Origin: Stutzerimonas stutzeri
Lineage (GTDB): Bacteria; Pseudomonadota; Gammaproteobacteria; Pseudomonadales; Pseudomonadaceae
Assembly (NCBI RefSeq): GCF_002890895.1
Contig: NZ_POUL01000002.1
Location: forward strand, 124,001 to 188,000
Length of the DNA: 64,000 nucleotides
Reading direction: 5' to 3'
Position 1 is the first letter of the stretch, and each line of letters begins with the position of its first letter. The position numbers and the translations under genes were made by a program. This document shows, one piece after another, positions 45,509-54,442 of this stretch. The notes below the pieces were generated by a model. That model ran no database searches. It was not told the origin of the DNA and worked only from the letters and a program-made list of their open reading frames with translations.

Positions 45509-45955
45509 TTAGCTTTGGAGGGCCGCAAGCTGCTCCCGGAGTTGCTGGACTTCGGCTTCAAGCTCACGGACTCGTTGCTTGGCTTCGACTTCCGGGGTGA
45601 CGTCCTTCTGGATACCGATGTAATAGGTGAGCTGATCACCCTCGTTAAACACAGGTGTAATGGACAGTTCGTTCCAGAAGGCACTGCCGTCCTTACGGTA
45701 GTTACGAATAATCTGGCGGCAGGGAGTGTTGCTTCGAACTGCTTCACGAATCGCTGCAAGACCCGGCTGGTCACGGTCGTCCGCCTGCAGGAAACGGCAG
45801 TCCTGGTAGAGGATGTCGTCGACCTCATAGCCCGTGAGGCGCTGAAACGCAGGATTAGCGTAGATCAGAATATTGTCGTCGCCTTCCTGCTCGGCTACCA
45901 CGATCCCGTCGTTGGAGGCTTCGATTACCAGTTGCAGCAGTTTGGCATTGATCAT
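45509..45955 (-). CDS. Short LOV-domain blue-light receptor (PpSB-LOV type)
   Basis: 148 aa: one LOV/PAS domain with short flanking helices and no output domain. The photoactive cysteine is Cys53 in QDCRFLQ (consensus NCRFLQ with Asp for Asn); Gln116 in GIQKDVT is the FMN-contacting glutamine. The C-terminal helix (EAKQRVRELEAEVQQLREQL) is a coiled coil for dimerisation. Length, cysteine position and layout match PpSB1-LOV of P. putida, which acts with PplR regulators in light-induced transcription. It lies between the membrane GGDEF-EAL gene and folX, inside the cluster. Confidence 0.9.
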   Translation of the reverse strand: MINAKLLQLVIEASNDGIVVAEQEGDDNILIYANPAFQRLTGYEVDDILYQDCRFLQADDRDQPGLAAIREAVRSNTPCRQIIRNYRKDGSAFWNELSITPVFNEGDQLTYYIGIQKDVTPEVEAKQRVRELEAEVQQLREQLAALQS

Positions 45956-46278
45956 CAGGGTGTCTCTTGTGCGTTTTTCGGCATTCTAGAACAACTACCT
46001 GAAGGCTGGCACAAGGCTTTTTGTAGCGAGGCGGTTCTGCCGGTTGGCAAGTCGGTTGACGCCTCAACGGTGGCTGCGAAAGCGCTCAGTCGTTGCGCTC
46101 CCGCAGTGCCTGGTAAACGGCTGGGTTATTGGTTGCGAAGTTGCGGTCGCCATAGGCCGAGAGCCTCGGCACGGCCCCGGCAGATCTATAGGGTCTGGCG
46201 CAGAGCAGATGCTCCGGTACCGGCGGTAGAAAGTGCGGCCGAGCGATGGATAGCCCGTCAGCTGACGAGGGGAGTGGT
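45956..46278. other. Intergenic region between LOV and folX genes
   Basis: No gene or TGTACA-type box is visible. In related genomes a folM reductase often accompanies folX and folE; none is present here. It should contain the promoter of the LOV gene. Confidence 0.4.
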
Positions 46279-46665
46279 TCAGGCGAGGCGTTGCCCGCCG
46301 CTGGCAGCGAGCGTAATGGAAACCGATTCGGCAAACCGCAGCGCATGTGGCTTGTCGACCTCGACCTCGGCGTACTCAACGCTGGGCAGCCGCATAACCA
46401 GGTCCAAGATTTCCTGTGTCATGCGCTCCAGCAGGCTGAACCGATTGTGCTCGACGTGGGAGATGACCGCTTTGGTCAGCGTCCGGTAGTTCAATGCAGT
46501 GTCTATGTCGTTATCGCGAACCGCATCGACGGCCTTGTAGAGCACCGTCAGGTTGATCAGCACGTCCTGCTTGTTGAGGATTTCATCCTCATTGATGCCG
46601 ATGTAGGTGCGAAGACGTAAATCCTTGACGCGGATGCGGGCGATGCCGGATTCCAGACGAGGCAT
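46279..46665 (-). CDS. folX: Dihydroneopterin triphosphate epimerase (FolX, FolB-like)
   Basis: 128 aa, T-fold protein of the FolB/FolX family. Seen: [19 protein letters not shown] at the N-terminus, [17 protein letters not shown] and the catalytic-region [12 protein letters not shown], then [17 protein letters not shown]. FolX epimerises dihydroneopterin triphosphate to the monapterin form used as a pterin cofactor in Pseudomonas. Its start overlaps the folE stop by one base (TAATG), so both are co-translated. FolB (aldolase) is the alternative, but pairing with folE and the sequence favour FolX. Confidence 0.82.
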   Translation of the reverse strand: MPRLESGIARIRVKDLRLRTYIGINEDEILNKQDVLINLTVLYKAVDAVRDNDIDTALNYRTLTKAVISHVEHNRFSLLERMTQEILDLVMRLPSVEYAEVEVDKPHALRFAESVSITLAASGGQRLA

Positions 46666-47222
46666 TAGCGATTCCCCCTAATTAGCTGCAGGAATTCCAT
46701 TCGGGTGGTGCAGGACTCCCGGAAGGCACCCAACATCACCGACGTGTTCATCAGCGAGTTCTGCTTCTCGACCCCGCGCATCATCATGCACATGTGCTTG
46801 GCTTCGATGACCACCGCAACACCAGCTGCGCGAGTCACCTCCTGAATCGCCTCGGCGATCTGGCGGGTGAGGTTCTCTTGAATCTGCAAACGGCGCGCAT
46901 ACATGTCGACGATTCGTGCAATCTTGGACAGACCGAGCACCTTGCCGGTCGGGATGTAAGCAACGTGTGCTTTGCCAATGAAGGGCAGCATGTGGTGTTC
47001 GCAGAGAGAATAGAGCTCGATGTCACGGACGATGACCATTTCGTCGCTATCCGAGGCAAACAGGGCGCCGTTGACCACTTCCTCGAGGCTCTTGCCGTAC
47101 CCATTGCACAAGTACTGCATGGCCTTGGCGGCGCGCTTCGGGGTGTCGAGCAAGCCTTCGCGCTGCGGGTCTTCACCGACCCCCAGAAGTATTTGGTGAA
47201 AATGGCCGGGTAGTTCGTTCAT
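46665..47222 (-). CDS. folE: GTP cyclohydrolase I
   Basis: 185 aa, first step of pterin/folate synthesis: GTP to dihydroneopterin triphosphate. Zinc ligands are visible in LCEHHMLPF and in [12 protein letters not shown]; also [22 protein letters not shown] and [14 protein letters not shown]. The ATG at 47222 has AGAGGATCACCC upstream; the longer frame has no site. A PplR-like box lies 106-129 bases upstream. In P. putida folE is among the genes induced by light under PplR control, presumably to support the photolyase antenna. Confidence 0.93.
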   Translation of the reverse strand: MNELPGHFHQILLGVGEDPQREGLLDTPKRAAKAMQYLCNGYGKSLEEVVNGALFASDSDEMVIVRDIELYSLCEHHMLPFIGKAHVAYIPTGKVLGLSKIARIVDMYARRLQIQENLTRQIAEAIQEVTRAAGVAVVIEAKHMCMMMRGVEKQNSLMNTSVMLGAFRESCTTRMEFLQLIRGNR

Positions 47223-47327
47223 GGGTGATCCTCTGGGAAGCCATCCGTAGGCAAACCCTACGTGTTTGGGTCGTGGCGAAGGCGTCGATGGCGAGCAGCC
47301 TGTACAGCCTCGCTGGTGAGGCAAAGC

Positions 47328-47351
47328 TATACCAAATAATTTATCTGTACA
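47328..47351 (-). promoter_or_regulatory. PplR-type light-response box upstream of folE
   Basis: TATACC (47328-47333), 12 bases, TGTACA (47346-47351): one mismatch to T(G/A)TACA-N12-TGTA(C/T)A. A further lone TGTACA lies at 47301-47306, closer to folE. Confidence 0.6.
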
Positions 47352-47507
47352 AGAAAATTACAATAGCCTGGCGCCATGAGATCAGAGTCTGAACCGCTTA
47401 ACTGGCTTTATCTCCCGCGTCTTGTAGCGTTTCCTGAGCAGTTGAGCTGAACAATGCAGCGCGCATGAGCATCTGTGCCTGTAGAGGTTTTTCTGAGCGG
47501 CAAGGTG

Positions 47508-47906
47508 TCAAAAAGGATCGCAACGGTCGGTACAACGGCTGCTGCCTTCGGGATGGGGTAGCCAGCCAAGATGAGGTCGCGCCAGGCTGAACAGCCAATA
47601 GGCGAGCAGGAGCAGGGGTCGTAACGGACGCCAACCCAGAGGCGCGGCCCATTTGCTAAGGCCTGCCGCGCGCCAACTCCAGTAGGTCGCGTCAAGACCT
47701 GTAAGCCAGTGCCCATCGGCGCTGCGCGCGTGAAGCTTGCCGCGGAGCTGGGCAAGCGATCGCTCCTCGCTAACGAAACCAGGCGAACTGATGTCCACCA
47801 GTCGCAGGCGCTCCTGTGTGGCATGACGCCGCAACCAAATGACTTCGCGGGCGCAGAGCGGGCAGGCACCGTCGACATAGAGCGTAAGCGGTAGCTTAGG
47901 AGACAT
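47508..47906 (-). CDS. DCC-family (DUF393) thiol-disulfide-like protein
   Basis: 132 aa. The family motif DGACPLCAREV carries a CxxC pair near the N-terminus, as in DCC/YuxK proteins. The rest is basic and Trp-rich with WSWRAAGLSKWAAPLGW and one hydrophobic stretch (RPLLLLAYWLFSLA). The function is unknown; the CxxC suggests redox activity. The ATG at 47906 is 11 bases from the TGTACT/TGTACA pair that it shares with the divergent MerR gene, so it is probably part of the light regulon. Confidence 0.82.
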   Translation of the reverse strand: MSPKLPLTLYVDGACPLCAREVIWLRRHATQERLRLVDISSPGFVSEERSLAQLRGKLHARSADGHWLTGLDATYWSWRAAGLSKWAAPLGWRPLRPLLLLAYWLFSLARPHLGWLPHPEGSSRCTDRCDPF

Positions 47907-47916
47907 TGCACAATCC

Positions 47917-47939
47917 TGTACTTGTATAACTTCTGTACA
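47917..47939. promoter_or_regulatory. PplR-like half-site pair between DCC and MerR genes (11-base spacing)
   Basis: TGTACT (47917-47922) and TGTACA (47934-47939) with 11 bases between, plus an overlapping TGTATA at 47923-47928. Close to the consensus but one base short. It sits in the divergent promoter of the DCC protein and the second LitR-type regulator. Confidence 0.5.
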
Positions 47940-48000
47940 GCCTATGCCTGCAGGCCCTGAGTTACAATGCGCCCATTCCTTTGCATGAGCTGTGCGCGTC

Positions 48001-48957
48001 ATGACCGAATTTGCCCGTGCCTCTTCGCTGCTTTCGTCTTCATCCCTCAAGCAGGAAGAGTTGTTCCCGATCCGAGAGGTTTCACGCCTGACGGGTGTCA
48101 ACCCGGTCACCTTGCGTGCCTGGGAACGACGCTATGGCTTGATCCAACCGACTCGCACCGAAAGCGGTCATCGCCTTTATTCGATGGCTGATGTCGAGGC
48201 GGTGCGCAGCATCGTGGCTTGGACGGAACGTGGCGTGGCAGTGAGCAAGGTGGGCAGCATTCTGTCACGCAGCGCTGCAACCCGAGCGGCGGTGCCGCCT
48301 GAACAGCAGGAGGCCGTCGCCGGCGAGTGGGGTGAATGGCAGGCTCAGGTGCAGCGGGCAGTGAGCAGTTTCGATGAGAGCCGCCTCGATCAAGTGTATG
48401 GACAGGTCTTCTCGACGTATCCACTACCAGTGGTATTTCAGGACGTGCTGTTGCCTTTGTGGCAACAGTTGCTGGTGCGCCAGGATGAGTTCGGTCAAAC
48501 CAGCGAGTGGCTCTTCCTCGACAATTTCCTGCGTGCTCGCGTGTTGCAGCGGCTGCAACTTGCACGAGCCCAGGCGCAAGATCGCGTGCTTTTGGCGGCT
48601 GTCCCTGGTCAATGCCGCGAACTGGAATTACTGATCGCCGGCCTGTTGCTTACCAGCGACGAGGTAGCCGCCAGCGTATTGGCTATCGGCCAGCCATTGG
48701 ATGAGCTGACTCTGATCTGCGAAAAAGTCCGCCCGCGCGCATTGGTGTTGTACTCCAACGTTCCGCCCAATGCAGCTTTGCTAAAGCAACTGGCCAAGCT
48801 TGCGCTGAGCCTCGACTGCCCCTTGGCTATGGCGGGTGAAGCGGCCGAGTTTTCTCAGGAAGGGCTGCGCGGATCGCCGATCGCCTGTCTGGGCAACGCC
48901 GGCAAACTGATGCAGCGCCGTCTGCTGCAGTTTCTCGATGGGCATCTGGACACCTGA
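48001..48957 (+). CDS. MerR-family light-response regulator, class II LitR (PplR type), second copy
   Basis: 318 aa. Winged helix FPIREVSRLTGVNPVTLRAW followed by ERRYGLIQPTRTESGHRLYS is nearly identical to the other LitR-type regulator of this window (38185-39126), so both probably read the same DNA site. The C-terminal part again lacks DxHxxG and so should not bind cobalamin. In P. putida several PplR proteins work jointly with short LOV proteins. The ATG at 48001 is taken as start; a GTG three codons earlier is possible. It is divergent from the DCC gene. Confidence 0.85.
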   Translation: MTEFARASSLLSSSSLKQEELFPIREVSRLTGVNPVTLRAWERRYGLIQPTRTESGHRLYSMADVEAVRSIVAWTERGVAVSKVGSILSRSAATRAAVPPEQQEAVAGEWGEWQAQVQRAVSSFDESRLDQVYGQVFSTYPLPVVFQDVLLPLWQQLLVRQDEFGQTSEWLFLDNFLRARVLQRLQLARAQAQDRVLLAAVPGQCRELELLIAGLLLTSDEVAASVLAIGQPLDELTLICEKVRPRALVLYSNVPPNAALLKQLAKLALSLDCPLAMAGEAAEFSQEGLRGSPIACLGNAGKLMQRRLLQFLDGHLDT

Positions 48958-49062
48958 CGACCGCGGGCCTTGCCGAGCCTGATCAGGGTTTGATGCCTAG
49001 GCAGCATTGTGTCAAGCGAACCTTGGCGCGATCCTCCAACTCTCAGCCGGAACACGTCGCCA

Positions 49063-51594
49063 ATGCATTCGTCAGCCGATCCCGCCCAGCGACCACCGCA
49101 GAAAACCCTTACCCATGGTTTGCGCGTGCGCCTGTTGCCGTTGGTTGGCAACTCAAAGGCGGCAGCACTGGTGCGAGTGCACGCTGGCTCGCATGACGCG
49201 CCGAGTGCCTATCCGGGACTGGCGCACTTTCTTGAGCACCTGCTGTTTCTTGGCAGTCACAAATACTCTGCAGCAGAAGGTCTGATGCCCTTCGTCCAAC
49301 GGTGCGGAGGGCAGCTGAACGCCTCGACCCGAGAGCGGCATACCGACTTCTTTTTTCAACTACCGGCCAGTCAGTTCGAAGAAGGTTTGCACCGTCTCCT
49401 GGATATGCTCGCCCATCCGCTGCTCGACCCCGAAGCGCAGCTGCGCGAACGCGAGGTGTTGCAGGCTGAGTATCTGGCGCGTGCGCAGGACGCCGAAACG
49501 CTGTGCGATGCGGCTTTCGGGCATGCGACCGGCTCAGCCCATCCGTTCGGAGGCTTTCATGCGGGCAACCGCGGCACGCTGCCGGTAGAGGACACTGCCT
49601 TTCAGCGGGCGCTGCTTGGCTATCATCGGCGCTTCTATCAAACCGGCCAGATCGAATTACTGCTGGCCGGGCCTCAGGATGAGGAAACGTTGCAGCGTCT
49701 CGCCGAGCGGATGGACGCTGAACTTGCTAGCCATTCGTTCGTGCCACATGAGGCTCAGCCATTGCGCTGGAACGCCAACGCCTGGTTTCGCTTGCAACTC
49801 AGCAATGCCCAGCCACGCCTGCACCTGGCGTTTGTGCTTGATCAGTTGACGGAGCATGCCGGGCCTGCGCTGGATTATCTGTCTGTCTGGCTTGCCTCCG
49901 AAGCGCCAGGTGGTCTCTCTCAACGGCTGCGAGAAGCCGGACTGTGCCAGTCGGTAAAGCTGCGCACCCCATACTGGTATGCAGGGCAGGGCGTTGCGGT
50001 CATCGAGCTGTTGCTGACAGAGCGGGGGTTGGACGCTCGCGCCGCTGTCGTCACTGCGGTGCTCGACTGGATAGGTTTCTTCTCGGATGACGCGCGTTGG
50101 CAGGCATGCAGCGAGGAATACCAACTGATCCGTGAGCGAAGCCTGCAAAACGCCGAGCCTCTGGCACGGCTACGTTACTGGGTGGATTCGCAGGCATGGG
50201 GCCTCGACAGCGATGTAGGCGAGATTCGCCAGGCGCTGCGGTCGCTTACGGCGCAGATGTTAGGGGCCCCGCCATTGGTCCTCACCACCGACAAGAGCGA
50301 CTGTCCGCCCATCGAAACCTGCGGTTTTCCCCTGCGCTTGAAAACGGAGCCGCCGCAGCATACGGTCCCGGCTGACTGGCGCTGGCAAACACCCGCTGCG
50401 AATCCCTGGTTGAAGCCCAACATCGTTCGCCATGAGGCGGGTGCTATCACGCCTGCACTGCGTTGGCAGGGTCCGGAAGACATGAGCGGGCAGGGCGCCC
50501 TGTTTCTGCGCTGGCAGTGGGTGCGAGGCCAATCTTGCACGGCTTTGTGGCACACCGTGGCGCATGCCCTGCAGCCGGCTGCATGGGCTGCGCAGCAAGC
50601 GGGCGTAACGCTGCGTTTCGATGATTTCGGGAATGCCTGGTGTCTCAGATTGGAAGGTTTTGCCGACGCCATACCGGCAATTATCACTGACATTATTCAA
50701 GTGCTTGGCGTGCCGCCAGCCGCAGCGTTCGCCGAGGGCGTTGCACTGGCCGAGCGCGATGCTGCGCTCGGCAACGATGAGATGCTGATTCGCCAGTTAC
50801 TTAAACATCTGCCTCGACTGCTGACGAACTCTGCTGTGGTTGACGGCCAGCCTGCGGACATCGGCCTTGGCTCACTGTCTCGGCTGTGGCAATCAGCTCA
50901 GTGGCATGGTCTGGCCATCGGCTTCGCGCCGTCCCTGGGTGGACCGCTGGCCGACGCCATCAAAGCATTGCCTGGAACGCCTGCGGTAATACCCCCTGAT
51001 CGGCGTAAGCCCGCAGCTTTGAAGCATTGGCACGACGTCCGCGGCGACGGCGCGATGGTCGAAACCGGATTCCTGTTGTTCTGCCCGTTGCCGGACCGCA
51101 CCGCCAAGTGCGAAGCGTCCTGGCGGCTGTTGGCGCGAGTGATCGAAGCCGACTTCTTCCGGCGGTTAAGGAGCGAGTTGCAACTGGGCTACGCTATCTT
51201 CAGCCGCTTCTGTCAGTTCGGTGAGCATACTGGAATACTTTTCGCGGTGCAGTCACCGAGGGCGTCGGCCAAGGAAATCCTCGAGCATGTCGTGAAGTTT
51301 CTCGACGACAGCGCGGTGAAACTGGCCGACCAAGCTGACATTGAGGTCAAGCGAGCTGCACGCCAGGCCGGTGACCAGCACGTAGCCAGCAGAGCAGACT
51401 TTCGCGCCCAGGCCGAACAGGCATGGCAGTGCCTGCAGGCGGGACATGAACTCGATCGACCTGCCGAAGTTGCCGCCCAAATGTGCAGGCTTCAGCGACA
51501 GGACCTGATGGCAGCCCTGGATGCACTGCGCCGGGATGACGCCAGCTGGGTAGCGGTGGCCAATGCCCCGACTCCAGACCTGAGCTGGCGCTGA
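49063..51594 (+). CDS. pqqF: M16-family zinc peptidase, PqqF type
   Basis: About 843 aa. The inverted zinc motif HxxEH is present as LAHFLEHLLFLGS near the N-terminus, with a downstream LREREVLQAEYLARAQDAET supplying the third ligand region. The second half is a degenerate M16 repeat, with LRSELQLGYAIFSRF near the end. PqqF cleaves the PqqA precursor peptide in PQQ synthesis; Pseudomonas PqqF has this size. The start is uncertain: ATG at 49063 or GTG at 49009, neither with a good ribosome-binding site. It follows the regulator by about 100 bases. The other pqq genes are not in this window. Confidence 0.82.
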   Translation: MHSSADPAQRPPQKTLTHGLRVRLLPLVGNSKAAALVRVHAGSHDAPSAYPGLAHFLEHLLFLGSHKYSAAEGLMPFVQRCGGQLNASTRERHTDFFFQLPASQFEEGLHRLLDMLAHPLLDPEAQLREREVLQAEYLARAQDAETLCDAAFGHATGSAHPFGGFHAGNRGTLPVEDTAFQRALLGYHRRFYQTGQIELLLAGPQDEETLQRLAERMDAELASHSFVPHEAQPLRWNANAWFRLQLSNAQPRLHLAFVLDQLTEHAGPALDYLSVWLASEAPGGLSQRLREAGLCQSVKLRTPYWYAGQGVAVIELLLTERGLDARAAVVTAVLDWIGFFSDDARWQACSEEYQLIRERSLQNAEPLARLRYWVDSQAWGLDSDVGEIRQALRSLTAQMLGAPPLVLTTDKSDCPPIETCGFPLRLKTEPPQHTVPADWRWQTPAANPWLKPNIVRHEAGAITPALRWQGPEDMSGQGALFLRWQWVRGQSCTALWHTVAHALQPAAWAAQQAGVTLRFDDFGNAWCLRLEGFADAIPAIITDIIQVLGVPPAAAFAEGVALAERDAALGNDEMLIRQLLKHLPRLLTNSAVVDGQPADIGLGSLSRLWQSAQWHGLAIGFAPSLGGPLADAIKALPGTPAVIPPDRRKPAALKHWHDVRGDGAMVETGFLLFCPLPDRTAKCEASWRLLARVIEADFFRRLRSELQLGYAIFSRFCQFGEHTGILFAVQSPRASAKEILEHVVKFLDDSAVKLADQADIEVKRAARQAGDQHVASRADFRAQAEQAWQCLQAGHELDRPAEVAAQMCRLQRQDLMAALDALRRDDASWVAVANAPTPDLSWR

Positions 51595-51740
51595 CCTCAA
51601 CAGCTCCTAAAAACACGCTCCGTTATCACTGTCTGACCGCGCACGCGCGAGTCCGGAGCTGTCGCCTAGCGTCTGGTGATCTACTTAAGCGCAACGGCGT
51701 AAGACCTAAGCGCTACTCCGAACGGAACGGCAGGGAGGGC

Positions 51741-51761
51741 CTTAACGCCTGATTCGTTAAG
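51741..51761. promoter_or_regulatory. Perfect palindrome upstream of the porin gene
   Basis: CTTAACG, seven bases, CGTTAAG, located 112 bases before the porin start. There is no U-tract. It could be an operator or a weak terminator behind pqqF; the role is not known. Confidence 0.35.
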
Positions 51762-51872
51762 CGTGGCGAAAGTAGTAGCCAGTCGCCGCCATTGGAGCGT
51801 ATGGCCCTCCGGTTGTGCTTTCGATAATCCGCCTCGACACGACTGCCTGTCGTCACATCAGCGGAGAGCGCC

Positions 51873-53060
51873 ATGCACAACAAGAAGAAAGCGGTTACCA
51901 CACTATTGCCTTTGGCTCTGGCCAGCGCGATTGGCATGACCCTAAGCCAGTCGGCAGTTGCCGAAATCATGCTTTACGACAAAGACGACACCACCTTTAC
52001 CGTAGACGGCTACTTCAACACCTTCTACGTCAGCAGCGATGTCGATCGCGCTGGGGAGCAATTCGACCGGGATCAGTCCCGCGTGAAGATGGGCTTCCTG
52101 CCCAATTACATCGGCTTCAACTTCGGCAAGCAGCTCGACGAGCTCAAGGTCGGCGGCCGCTCTTCCTTCTGGGTCACGATCAACGACAGCGACACCAACG
52201 GCACCGAGACCGGCATCGACGTTCGTCAGTTCTACGGCACGGCGTCTAACGACCAGTGGGGCGAGGTACTTTTCGGTAAGGACTTCGGCCTGTTCGGCCG
52301 CTCCAACATTTTCCTGGACGAGATGCTGACCGGCTATGGTCAGGTTAGCGACACCCTGGGCCTGGTTGATTTCGGTGGTGTGTCCTTTGGCAACATTGGC
52401 ACGGGTTACCCCTATCCGTTCCCAACCTCCCAGGTCACCTATCGCTCACCGGTGATGAGTGGCCTGCGTGTGGCCGTAGGCATCATGGACCCGGTCGACA
52501 CCACGAACGACGCCAGCAGCGCGTTGGACGAGGCCTACCAGGACAGCCCGCGCTTCGAAACCGAGATTACCTATCAGTTCGAGGTTGGCGGTGCTCAGAT
52601 CTATTCCTGGGTCAACGGCATGCAGCAGACCTCGAAAAACACCGACAGCACCGTCGACGAAGTTGATTCCCAAGGCATAGGCTACGGCGTACAGGCCAAG
52701 ATGGCCGGCTTCTCCGTTACCGCGTCAGGCTTCCAGGCCGAGGGCATCAACCCCTTCTACACCAACAACGCAGGCGAAGCGCAACTGCGTGACGTGGACA
52801 GCGATGGCTATCTGCTGCAAGGCTCCTACACCTTTGGCAAGAACCGCATCGCACTGTCATCCGGCAAAACCAAGGATGACGGCAATGGTCTGGGAACGGC
52901 GGCCGATTACGAAACCCGTGGCATCGCCTATTTCCGCACCATCAATGACAACCTGAAGCTGGTGGCCGAAGTGAACCAGTTCGAGTTGACCGGTCGAGAT
53001 ACCAGTGCCATTGATGAAGAAACCCGCACCTACGCCATTGGTGCCACGCTGAGCTTCTAA
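51873..53060 (+). CDS. Outer-membrane porin (16- or 18-strand type)
   Basis: 395 aa. A signal peptide ends SQSAVA (about residue 30). The mature chain starts EIMLYDKDDTTFTVDGYFNTFY and is rich in alternating polar/aromatic strands; the L3-like constriction region includes GEVLFGKDFGLFGRSNIF. The chain ends YAIGATLSF with the C-terminal Phe needed for BAM insertion. Resembles the general porins of betaproteobacterial type found in Pseudomonas. The substrate is unknown; neighbours suggest small alcohols or acids, but this is only inferred. A strong terminator follows. Confidence 0.88.
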   Translation: MHNKKKAVTTLLPLALASAIGMTLSQSAVAEIMLYDKDDTTFTVDGYFNTFYVSSDVDRAGEQFDRDQSRVKMGFLPNYIGFNFGKQLDELKVGGRSSFWVTINDSDTNGTETGIDVRQFYGTASNDQWGEVLFGKDFGLFGRSNIFLDEMLTGYGQVSDTLGLVDFGGVSFGNIGTGYPYPFPTSQVTYRSPVMSGLRVAVGIMDPVDTTNDASSALDEAYQDSPRFETEITYQFEVGGAQIYSWVNGMQQTSKNTDSTVDEVDSQGIGYGVQAKMAGFSVTASGFQAEGINPFYTNNAGEAQLRDVDSDGYLLQGSYTFGKNRIALSSGKTKDDGNGLGTAADYETRGIAYFRTINDNLKLVAEVNQFELTGRDTSAIDEETRTYAIGATLSF

Positions 53061-53080
53061 TCCCAGCCGGCGACAATCAG

Positions 53081-53110
53081 ACGGATGCCTTTCGGGGCAT
53101 CCGTTTTTTT
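53081..53110 (+). terminator. Rho-independent terminator of the porin gene
   Basis: ACGGATGCC, loop TTTCGG, GGCATCCGT, then TTTTTT. The stem begins 20 bases after the porin stop codon. Confidence 0.95.
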
Positions 53111-53248
53111 GTTTGGGGCGCCACCCGCAGCCGCAGCAACAGGAGCCGTGGTGTTTCGTCGCTTTGCTACCTTGGCAGGCCGCAGCCGGTACTGAAGTAG
53201 CATGTTCGTACCCTATGCCCTGACCAAGAATGCGGTCATACGATATCG

Positions 53249-54442
53249 ATGTATGGGGTGGGGTGCGTGGTCGAGCAAGAATCCTTAGCAGTGCGCACAG
53301 CAATGTCTGAAGCGCGGCACGCCGAAACGGTGGCCCAGGACCTGGCACGCCAGCTGATTCATCCGCATCTCGGCTTTGTCCTGTTCTTTTGTTCTGCAGA
53401 GTACGATCTGCCGGCACTGGGTGATGCGCTGCACCAGTACTTCGGTGGCGTGCGCATGGTCGGCTGTACGTCGGCGGGTGAGATCACCTCGCAGGGCTAT
53501 GGGCGCAGCTGCGTGACCGCGGTTGGCTTTGATCACCGCAACTTTTCCATCGCCTGCGAGCTGATCGACGAGATGGACCGTTTCAGCCTCACCGATGCCC
53601 AGCAACTGGTCGAGCGGCTGGGCAGCGATTGCCGCAGCAACTCGCTGGCGCCGATCAAGGATCACAGCTTTGCCCTGACCCTGTTGGACGGGCTGTCCAG
53701 CCGCGAAGAAATCGTGCTCTCCGCACTTAGCGCTGCCTTTGGCAGCATTCCGCATTTCGGCGGCTCCGCCGGCGACGACAATCACCTGGCCGACACGCAC
53801 GTCTACTACGACGGCAAGTTTCACAGTGGGGCAGCGGCGGTTGTACTGATCAACACCTGGCTGGATTTCGAGGTGTTCACCACACATCACATGCTGCCAC
53901 GCACCGACAAGCTGGTGGTGACACGCGTGGACAGCCATGCGCGGCGTGTCTATGAACTGAACGCTGAGCCCGCCGCCGAAGAATACGCACGGCTTATCGG
54001 TGTCGAGGTCAGCGATCTCGATCACCGCCTGTTCGCTGCGCATCCGCTGGCGGTGCGTATCAACGAGCATTACTACGTACGCTCGATTCAGAAGGTCAAC
54101 GATGATCTCAGCCTGACGTTCTATTGCGCGGTTGAGAACGGCATCGTACTGACCGCGATGCATCCGGGGCCGCTGATGCCCAACCTCGAAGCCGTGTTCG
54201 AGCGCCTCGAACAGCGTCTCGGCCCGCCGTTGCTGACCATCGGCTGCGACTGTTTCCTGCGACGGCTGGAGATCGACGGCAATGGCTCCAGCGACGACAT
54301 CTCGGCGTTCCTTCGACGCCAGCAGGTGATCGGTTTCAACACCTACGGAGAGCAGTTCAATGGCATGCATATCAACCAGACCTTCACCGGCGTCGCCATC
54401 GGCCGGCCAGGTGGACGGGCTGGAGAAAGAGGTGCCCGTTGA
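53249..54442 (+). CDS. FIST-domain protein, NosP-like nitric oxide sensor
   Basis: Up to 397 aa, with FIST N (residues 35-240, VGCTSAGEITSQGYG, HFGGSAGDDNHL) and FIST C (about 250-385, VRINEHYYVRSIQ, IGCDCFLRRLEI) domains. FIST proteins are cytoplasmic sensors; the P. aeruginosa homologue NosP binds NO through heme and controls the kinase NahK encoded next to it. Here too the kinase gene follows, with overlapping ends, so the pair should act together. The start is uncertain: ATG 53249, GTG 53267 (preceded by GGGGTGGGG) or ATG 53303. Confidence 0.85.
   Translation: MYGVGCVVEQESLAVRTAMSEARHAETVAQDLARQLIHPHLGFVLFFCSAEYDLPALGDALHQYFGGVRMVGCTSAGEITSQGYGRSCVTAVGFDHRNFSIACELIDEMDRFSLTDAQQLVERLGSDCRSNSLAPIKDHSFALTLLDGLSSREEIVLSALSAAFGSIPHFGGSAGDDNHLADTHVYYDGKFHSGAAAVVLINTWLDFEVFTTHHMLPRTDKLVVTRVDSHARRVYELNAEPAAEEYARLIGVEVSDLDHRLFAAHPLAVRINEHYYVRSIQKVNDDLSLTFYCAVENGIVLTAMHPGPLMPNLEAVFERLEQRLGPPLLTIGCDCFLRRLEIDGNGSSDDISAFLRRQQVIGFNTYGEQFNGMHINQTFTGVAIGRPGGRAGERGAR

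Noticed and set aside
45362..46489. 375-codon plus-strand open frame covering the LOV gene
   Set aside because: The opposite strand encodes a textbook LOV domain; this frame shows no family pattern.
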